In this document: piece after piece, positions 58,274 to 64,000 of the stretch
How positions within the stretch are numbered: the stretch's first letter is position 1
Layout of the letters: every line of letters begins with the position of its first letter
Source of the DNA: Hymenobacter tibetensis
GTDB lineage: Bacteria; Bacteroidota; Bacteroidia; Cytophagales; Hymenobacteraceae
NCBI RefSeq assembly: GCF_022827545.1
Contig: NZ_CP094669.1
Location: 3,128,001 to 3,192,000, forward strand
Direction: 5' to 3'
DNA: 64,000 nt
Position numbers and translations under genes: made by a program
The notes under the pieces: model-generated
What the model was told of the DNA's origin: nothing
The model's database searches: none
What the model saw: the letters and a program-made list of their open reading frames with translations, nothing else

Positions 58274-61200
58274 ATGCCCGCCACCTTTCGCATTTACTCT
58301 TCTTCTGCCGGCTCCGGCAAAACGTATCAGCTTACCAAGGAATACCTGAAGCTGGCCTTAGGCGACGAGGACCCCGGGTATTTCAAGCGGATACTGGCCA
58401 TTACCTTCACCAACGATGCGGCGGGCGAGATGAAGCAGCGCATTATTGGCGCGTTGCGGCGGTTTGCCTACCCCACAGAAGGTCAGCTAGATACGCTACT
58501 GACAGAAGTGGCCACCGAGCTAGCTGCAGAAGGCAAGATGCCGCGCTTTGCGACCACAACCGAGGACCAGCAGCAGGAAGTACGGCGGCGGGCCCAGGCA
58601 ACGTTTCGGCTGGTGCTGTACCACTACGCCGACTTCGCGGTGAGCACCATCGACTCGTTTGTGCAGCGCATCGTGACGGCCTTTACGCGGGAGTTGGGCT
58701 TACCAGCCACGTTTGAGGTGGAACTAGATACCGAGGCCGTGCTGCAAACGGCTGTGGCCGCGCTGCTTGAAAAGGTAAACCGCGACCCAAACTCCAAGCT
58801 GCTGGCCCGCACCTTAAGCGAATATGCCCTAAGCCGCGCCGACGAAGGCAAAAGCTGGAACAACCTAGCGGGCGAACTAGTGGAATTTGGGGGTTTCCTC
58901 TTCAACGAAACCGTGCATGAGGCCGTAGCGCAGCTCCAGACGCTCACGCTTCAGGATTTTCGGCGGCTGCACGAAACGCTACGCAAGCGGCGCGAGGAGA
59001 TAGAAGGCGAGTTTCGGGCGGTTGGGGAGCAAGCTACGGCCGCCTTAGCAGCAGTTGGCGTAACGGAAACCGATTTGTATCAGGGCCGAAGCGGCATCTT
59101 TGGGTATGCCACAAAATGGGAAGAGCGCCTGCTGCCGGAAAAGGAAGCTAATAGCTACGTGCGTGCCACTGTGGAGCAAGACAAGTGGTATAGCGGCAAG
59201 GTAAAAAGCGAGGCCGACCGGCAGCGTGTAGACAGTGCTAAAGCGGCGCTACTAGCTGCGTATGAGCAGTTTGAACGACTACGTGCCAGTGTATTGCCCG
59301 ACTACCTGTTGCTGGCGGCTATGCAGCCCTACCTGTTTCACGCCTCGCTGCTTAGTGAGCTGAATAAGATTGTGGATCAGGTAAGCCGGGAAAGGAACAT
59401 CGTGCTGATCAGCGAGTTCAACCGCCGTATTGCCAGTATCGTGCTAACCGAACCAGTGCCGTTTCTGTATGAGCGCCTGGGCGAACGGTATAACCACCTG
59501 CTCATTGATGAGTTTCAGGATACGTCGGTGCTGCAATGGAACAACCTGCTGCCACTGGTGGAAAACGCCGTAGCGACCGACAACCTGAGCTTAGCCGTGG
59601 GCGACGCCAAGCAGGCCATTTACCGCTGGCGGGGCGGCGAGATGGAGCAGATTCTGCGCTTGCACCAAGGCCAGACCGAGGCGCTAGTGAACCGCGCGAC
59701 CAATCCCGAAATGCAGGACTTGCTGCGCGAACGGTATGTCACGCTTGACCAGACGCTGGAACCGGCTTCTTTGAATGTAAACTACCGGTCGGCGGCGGAG
59801 ATTGTGGGGTTCAACAACGACTTTTTCAGCCATATCCGGGCGATGCACGCGGGGTTTCCGTTGGTGCAGGACCTGTTTGCCGAGGAGTTCCAACAAACGG
59901 TACCGCAGGCTATTGGCGGCGAACGGCCCCATTTGCAGGCAATACCTTCAGAGCCAGCCGCAGAGGAGGCATTTGACTTCAGTGCGCCCAATGCTAGTTT
60001 AGAGTATATCCTTTCGTCGGCTTCTGACTTGGACGCCGCGCAGACGCCTGCTACTTCTCCTGCGAGGCAGAAAACCAAGCCGGCTGATGAGGCAACCGGG
60101 CACGTAGAAATTCTCTTCACCCAGGATGATGCGCCGGCCCAGCTCTATGCTGCCGACAAGGGCGAGTACGAAGACCATCCCATACCTGGCTATCCGGTTG
60201 GGGCTAGCCTGGACTACGAGGAAAGTACGCTGTATCTGACGCTGGCCCTGGTGCAGCAGGCCTTGCGCGACGGCTTTCAGTTGCGCGATATTGCCGTGCT
60301 CAGCCGGCGGCGGCGGGGCAGCCGGCTGGTAGCGAAGTTTTTGAAGGAGCGGGGCTACGATATTATTTCCGCCGACTCGCTGTCGTTGGAGTTTGCGGAG
60401 GTGGTGAACTTGCTGGTGGCTATTTTCCGAGTGTTCAACCAACCTATTGATACGTTGGCCCGCGCGGAAGCCTTGCTACTGCTCGACAAAGTGGTGCTTC
60501 GGCTGGCCCCTACCCCCGACCGGGCACGGCACATTGCTTCGCTGGCCAACGCAGAGCACGCCGCTAATTTCTACGACGAGTTTCGGACGCTAGGCTATGA
60601 TTTGCGGGAGCAGGAAACCGGCAACTTAGGCCTCTACGAGCTAACGGAGCGCCTGATTGGGCTGTTTGGCTTGCTGGGCCGCAACGGCGAGAGCGAGTAC
60701 TTGTTTCGCTTCCTCGACCTGACACTGGAGTACAGCTTGCGCTTTGGCAACAACCTCAACAACTTCCTAGCTTATTGGGACCAGCGCAAAAGTGCCCTCA
60801 GCATCAACGCCCCCGCCGGCCGCAATGCCATTACCATCACTACGGTACACAAAGCCAAGGGCTTGGCTTACGGAGTGGTAATTGTGCCGTTTGCGGATTG
60901 GAGCTTGGAGCCGTTTCGGGCAACGTTGCTGTGGGGACGCCTCTCAGAAGCCGACAAACCGGTGGCCGAAATGCCCGCTGTGGCCGTGGTGCCACTTACG
61001 AAGGCTCTTACGCGCACCGTTCTCACCGACCAGTACACGGAGGAACGCGAGAAAACCTTTCTGGAAGGGTTAAACATGTTGTACGTGGCCTTCACCCGGC
61101 CGCGTCACCGGCTCTACATCATCACGAAACGCACGGAAACCGGCCGCAAAACCAGTGACGCAGATGCTACGGCTGAACCTGCCGGGGGGGCAGCTCGAAA

Positions 61201-61879
61201 CGTGGCAGAACTGCTGCACAGTTACTTACGCAGTGAAAACCGTTGGCAGGACGAGCAGGTGTCCTTTGTTCTTTCCACGGGCAGCTTTGCGCAGTCGGCC
61301 GGCAGTCAGCAGAAAGCAACTACCAACAATTTCTACCTCTCGAACCTGGAAACAGCTCCTTGGGAAGAACGACTGCGGCTGCGGCGGCACGCCAGTACGG
61401 TGTTTGACTTCGATGAGCAGGAACGGCTCGGCGAATGGAACCGCAAACTGCACTACGGCTTGCGCCGCCTGGTGCTGGCCACCGATGTAGAGCGGGTGGC
61501 CCGGCAGTTGGTGGCAGAAGGCCTGATCAGCAACAAAGAGCGGCCCGCGCTGACCGACCGCCTGCACAAAGTAGTGACGCACCCCCAGTTGGCGCACTAC
61601 TTCAGCACGCAAGTATCGGTGGAGACGGAGCGTGAGATTCTAGTGGGTGGCGTGAAGCGGCGCGACTACAAGCCCGACCGGGTGGTATTTGGGGCCACCA
61701 CTTCCGCTACCGGCCGGTCCGGCACCCGCGTGACGCTTGTTGACTTTAAAGTGCCCCCTCCGCAGCCGCAACACCGGCGGCCTTTGCAGCAATACGCCCA
61801 GCTATTCCGGCAGCTTGGCTACGAACAAGTGGAATGTGTGCTGTACTACTTCGGCAGTGAGGAAGTGCAGGTGTTCTAG
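58274..61879 (+). CDS. UvrD/AddA-like helicase-nuclease
   Basis: 1201 residues. Walker A SSAGSGKTYQLTKEYL (about 9-24), ITFTNDAAGEMKQRI (Ia), FVQRIVTAF, the DExx box LLIDEFQDTSVLQW, AVGDAKQAIYRWRGGE, NYRSAAEIV, motif V/VI near TTVHKAKGLAYGVVIVPF and LYVAFTRPRHRLYI. The C-terminus has RPDRVVFG..TRVTLVDFKVP..QQYAQLFRQLGYEQV, the signature of a RecB/AddA nuclease (D..V/L-D-F-K). So it is an ATP-dependent DNA end-processing exonuclease like AddA. A partner AddB is not next to it. A low-complexity region near 620-650 joins the 1B part. Single gene. Confidence 0.88.
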   Translation: MPATFRIYSSSAGSGKTYQLTKEYLKLALGDEDPGYFKRILAITFTNDAAGEMKQRIIGALRRFAYPTEGQLDTLLTEVATELAAEGKMPRFATTTEDQQQEVRRRAQATFRLVLYHYADFAVSTIDSFVQRIVTAFTRELGLPATFEVELDTEAVLQTAVAALLEKVNRDPNSKLLARTLSEYALSRADEGKSWNNLAGELVEFGGFLFNETVHEAVAQLQTLTLQDFRRLHETLRKRREEIEGEFRAVGEQATAALAAVGVTETDLYQGRSGIFGYATKWEERLLPEKEANSYVRATVEQDKWYSGKVKSEADRQRVDSAKAALLAAYEQFERLRASVLPDYLLLAAMQPYLFHASLLSELNKIVDQVSRERNIVLISEFNRRIASIVLTEPVPFLYERLGERYNHLLIDEFQDTSVLQWNNLLPLVENAVATDNLSLAVGDAKQAIYRWRGGEMEQILRLHQGQTEALVNRATNPEMQDLLRERYVTLDQTLEPASLNVNYRSAAEIVGFNNDFFSHIRAMHAGFPLVQDLFAEEFQQTVPQAIGGERPHLQAIPSEPAAEEAFDFSAPNASLEYILSSASDLDAAQTPATSPARQKTKPADEATGHVEILFTQDDAPAQLYAADKGEYEDHPIPGYPVGASLDYEESTLYLTLALVQQALRDGFQLRDIAVLSRRRRGSRLVAKFLKERGYDIISADSLSLEFAEVVNLLVAIFRVFNQPIDTLARAEALLLLDKVVLRLAPTPDRARHIASLANAEHAANFYDEFRTLGYDLREQETGNLGLYELTERLIGLFGLLGRNGESEYLFRFLDLTLEYSLRFGNNLNNFLAYWDQRKSALSINAPAGRNAITITTVHKAKGLAYGVVIVPFADWSLEPFRATLLWGRLSEADKPVAEMPAVAVVPLTKALTRTVLTDQYTEEREKTFLEGLNMLYVAFTRPRHRLYIITKRTETGRKTSDADATAEPAGGAARNVAELLHSYLRSENRWQDEQVSFVLSTGSFAQSAGSQQKATTNNFYLSNLETAPWEERLRLRRHASTVFDFDEQERLGEWNRKLHYGLRRLVLATDVERVARQLVAEGLISNKERPALTDRLHKVVTHPQLAHYFSTQVSVETEREILVGGVKRRDYKPDRVVFGATTSATGRSGTRVTLVDFKVPPPQPQHRRPLQQYAQLFRQLGYEQVECVLYYFGSEEVQVF

Positions 61880-61890
61880 TGGTTCCTGCT

Positions 61891-62568
61891 TTACTTGAGG
61901 GCTTTGAACATGCCTTGTCCAGTGGTAGCATAATGCCATTGCAGCTTTACCACGCCATTGGTAGGTACGGCTGGAGACAGTGAATCGCGTAGGGCCAGGG
62001 CAGCGGAGGAGTCCGACAACTCCCCCCGAAGCACATCCGTCATCTTATAGTACACGCTGTCAGTGGTGACCTTCGTGACCTGCACCAGCCCGTAACTGCG
62101 GCCGTCGTCGTTTGCTTGGAACCTGTAAAGGGCGCCTACGGCTACTTGCTCGTCGCGAAAGCCGTTTTCGGCGGTACCGGTGGAAACGGCAGTACTCGCG
62201 GCCGTAGCCGACTTCTTGGAGCTCGTACGCGACGCTGTTTTGCCCACAACGATGATAAATACAATAGCCGCTCCAAGGAGCATCAGCAGGATAAAGTTGG
62301 TAAGCGGCGTGCGCGCTTGCGCTTGAATGGCTCGCACGGGAGCTTGATAAGCAACCGGCATTTCGCGGGTTGTTAGTGTTTGCTTGCAGTGCGCACACAC
62401 CGTTACGCTGGTTTTTCCTATCGGGAAAGCAGGAATCCAAAACAGATGAACGTAGCGCGAAAAGACGGTGCTGGTGAGGGAATCTGTTGTACCACAGTGC
62501 ACACAAGCTAGGCCAGGTAGTGGTACGGTAGCGACGCGCGTATTACCGGTTCCGAAAAAGAACAACAT
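61891..62568 (-). CDS. Zinc-ribbon, single-pass membrane protein
   Basis: 225 residues. N-terminal zinc ribbon: CVHCGTTDSL and VCAHCKQTL (two CxxC pairs). A hydrophobic helix LTNFILLMLLGAAIVFIIVVG follows (about 88-110), then a Ser/Thr/Ala-rich linker and a beta-rich domain (VAVGALYRFQANDDGRSYGLVQVTKVTTDSVYYKMTDV). The zinc ribbon would face the cytosol, and the C-terminal domain the periplasm. Function unknown. It converges on the AddA-like gene with an 11-bp gap. Confidence 0.78.
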   Translation of the reverse strand: MLFFFGTGNTRVATVPLPGLACVHCGTTDSLTSTVFSRYVHLFWIPAFPIGKTSVTVCAHCKQTLTTREMPVAYQAPVRAIQAQARTPLTNFILLMLLGAAIVFIIVVGKTASRTSSKKSATAASTAVSTGTAENGFRDEQVAVGALYRFQANDDGRSYGLVQVTKVTTDSVYYKMTDVLRGELSDSSAALALRDSLSPAVPTNGVVKLQWHYATTGQGMFKALK

Positions 62569-62738
62569 AGTGAGTGGTATAAAGCTGGTCCCGCTTCAAG
62601 AGAGCGGGTTTAATAACTAGTGAAGAATCTTGCCTCTAATGAGCAGCTAAATAGTCAAATATTTTGGAAGCACCATCGTAGGCGCAACCTGTTGCACTCA
62701 AGCCGGTACCTTTACGGGCCCCAAGCTCTTCCCTACTC

Positions 62739-64000
62739 ATGCTAGAAACTCAAACTGCCTCGGCTCGCAAGCCGGCGCTGATTTTTATCTTTATCACGCT
62801 GCTACTCGACGTCATTGGGTTCGGTATAATTATACCGGTGTTGCCTAAGCTAATCACGCACCTCACGGGGGAGCCGCTGAGTGCCGCCGCCCGCTACGGA
62901 GGTTGGATGGGCTTTGCTTTTGCCGGTATGCAGTTTCTGTTTTCACCCGTGCTGGGCAACCTCTCCGACCAATATGGGCGGCGGCCGGTGCTGCTCTTCG
63001 CCTTGTTCGGCTTTGGCCTCGATTACTTGTTTCTAGCCTTTGCACCCACCATTGAATGGCTGTTTGTGGGGCGCATGATTGCGGGCCTCACGGGGGCCAG
63101 TTTCACTACGGCAGGCGCCTATATTGCGGATATCAGCACACCCGAAAACCGAGCCAAGAACTTTGGGTTGATTGGCGCCGCGTTTGGGCTGGGCTTCATT
63201 ATCGGACCAGTACTTGGAGGAAAGCTTGTGGGCTTTGGCGCGCAGGTACCCTTTTTGGTGGCAGCGGGACTTACTTTTCTAAACTGGCTATACGGACTTT
63301 TTGTGTTACCTGAGTCGCTGGCCAAGGAGAATCGTCGTCCCTTCAAATGGTCAAGAGCCAACCCGATTGGCTCGCTTAGGCTTTTGCGCCGAAACCCAGT
63401 AATTCTAGCACTAGTGGGTTCGTTGGTGTTAATCTATATAGCTGGCCATGCTACACAAACTACCTGGACTTACTATACTATGTATAAATTCCATTGGAAT
63501 GAAAGTCGAGTTGGCGATTCTTTAGGGGTGATTGGTGCTTTGACGGCGTTGGTACAGGGTGTGCTGATTCGCTACCTCAACCCCAAGTTGGGCGCAATTC
63601 GGTCTGTACTTTTGGGCCTAGGTTTCTATGCCGTGGGCTTTCTGTTGTTTGCGTTTGCCCCAACGGGCTGGCTGATGTTTGCCTTTCTTGTGCCATACTG
63701 CCTGGGGGGTATTGCGGGGCCCGCTTTGCAAGGCATTATGTCGGGGCAAGTGCCACCTAACGAGCAAGGAGAATTGCAGGGTGCCCTCACGAGTTTAGTC
63801 AGCCTCACAGCCATTGTGGGCCCGCCCCTAATGACCAATTTATTTTCTTATTTCACTAGCTCACAAGCACCTATTCATTTTCCGGGTGCTCCTTTCTTGA
63901 CTGGGGCCGTACTCACCGTGGGTAGCCTGCTGTTGGCCATGCGCTCCTTGAGCAACTATAAGGCGCCACCCTCAGCCGTAGCCGCTACGCCCACCGAGCA
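62739..64000 (+). CDS. TetA-like MFS exporter, 3' end outside the window
   Basis: 421 codons to the window end without a stop. ATG 62739 gives [38 protein letters not shown], helix 1 with the conserved acid D and [10 protein letters not shown]. Motif A is [16 protein letters not shown] between helices 2 and 3; motif [20 protein letters not shown] in helix 5. About twelve helices are visible, the last near the end ([15 protein letters not shown]). Matches the TCR/Tet drug:H+ antiporter group. Tetracycline resistance is not implied; Bacteroidota carry many such chromosomal pumps. Confidence 0.9.
   Translation, partial: MLETQTASARKPALIFIFITLLLDVIGFGIIIPVLPKLITHLTGEPLSAAARYGGWMGFAFAGMQFLFSPVLGNLSDQYGRRPVLLFALFGFGLDYLFLAFAPTIEWLFVGRMIAGLTGASFTTAGAYIADISTPENRAKNFGLIGAAFGLGFIIGPVLGGKLVGFGAQVPFLVAAGLTFLNWLYGLFVLPESLAKENRRPFKWSRANPIGSLRLLRRNPVILALVGSLVLIYIAGHATQTTWTYYTMYKFHWNESRVGDSLGVIGALTALVQGVLIRYLNPKLGAIRSVLLGLGFYAVGFLLFAFAPTGWLMFAFLVPYCLGGIAGPALQGIMSGQVPPNEQGELQGALTSLVSLTAIVGPPLMTNLFSYFTSSQAPIHFPGAPFLTGAVLTVGSLLLAMRSLSNYKAPPSAVAATPTE

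Noticed and set aside
1..64000. tRNA, rRNA and CRISPR search by eye
   Set aside because: No T-arm/anticodon pattern, rRNA-like stretch or regularly spaced direct repeats were found.
62739..64000. Tetracycline resistance determinant
   Set aside because: Only the general TCR/Tet-type MFS fold is visible; no evidence of drug specificity or mobile context.

Overview
The window looks like a chromosomal segment of a GC-rich Bacteroidota, most likely Hymenobacter or a close relative (Hymenobacteraceae). The grounds are a type IX secretion C-terminal sorting domain, many Bacteroidetes-type -7 promoter boxes (TAnnTTTG), scarce Shine-Dalgarno signals, TonB-dependent uptake, an S46 peptidase, and characteristic families (DUF3526 permeases, DUF3127, MerC-like, cyanophycinase). 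No rRNA, tRNA, CRISPR array, phage or insertion sequence was seen. Most of the window is ordinary housekeeping and accessory chromosome, with three AT-rich patches (about 24.2-24.7, 34.4-34.9 and 57.5-58.2 kb).

1-7.4 kb is a metal-homeostasis block. It holds the end of a siderophore-type TonB receptor, an ABC ATPase with two DUF3526 permeases, a Fur/Zur-family repressor, a secreted lipoprotein with a ladder of His/Asp at one coiled-coil heptad position, and a small MerC-like membrane protein. Two 15-bp palindromes of the same 6-3-6 form lie upstream of the lipoprotein and merC genes; the second overlaps the -33 box of a clear promoter. This is my first candidate for an undescribed system.

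7.7-20 kb holds a divergent HxlR/DoxX pair, an orphan Hen1 RNA methyltransferase, a large T9SS-exported surface protein, a methyltransferase/SRPBCC pair, a GH1 beta-glucosidase, and a glycosyltransferase next to an LpxH-like phosphoesterase. 20-30 kb holds a Nudix hydrolase, a RhlE-type helicase, a Xre regulator with its own candidate operator, an L,D-transpeptidase and an M1 aminopeptidase. 29.9-32.5 kb has convergent cyanophycinase and isoaspartyl peptidase genes (together enough to degrade cyanophycin) and a DUF3127 protein with an SSB-like acidic tail.

36.8-42.2 kb is a five-gene amidoligase cluster: an esterase, a RimK-like ATP-grasp, a COG2170 (GCS2) carboxylate-amine ligase, a class I glutamine amidotransferase and a probable circularly permuted ATP-grasp. 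It probably makes or modifies a small peptide or amide of unknown identity and is my second candidate system. Beside it is an odd single reading frame joining an esterase to a DinB domain. 42.4-64 kb holds a DPP11-like S46 peptidase, an amidohydrolase, a GT2 enzyme, a DUF1571 protein with an inserted LysM, short-chain dehydrogenases, an HI0933 flavoprotein, DeaD-type helicase and cold-shock genes with long leaders, a thioesterase, an AddA-like helicase-nuclease, and the start of a TetA-like exporter that runs off the end.

Calls rest on reading translated sequence and motifs by eye. No similarity search, structure prediction or composition calculation was run.
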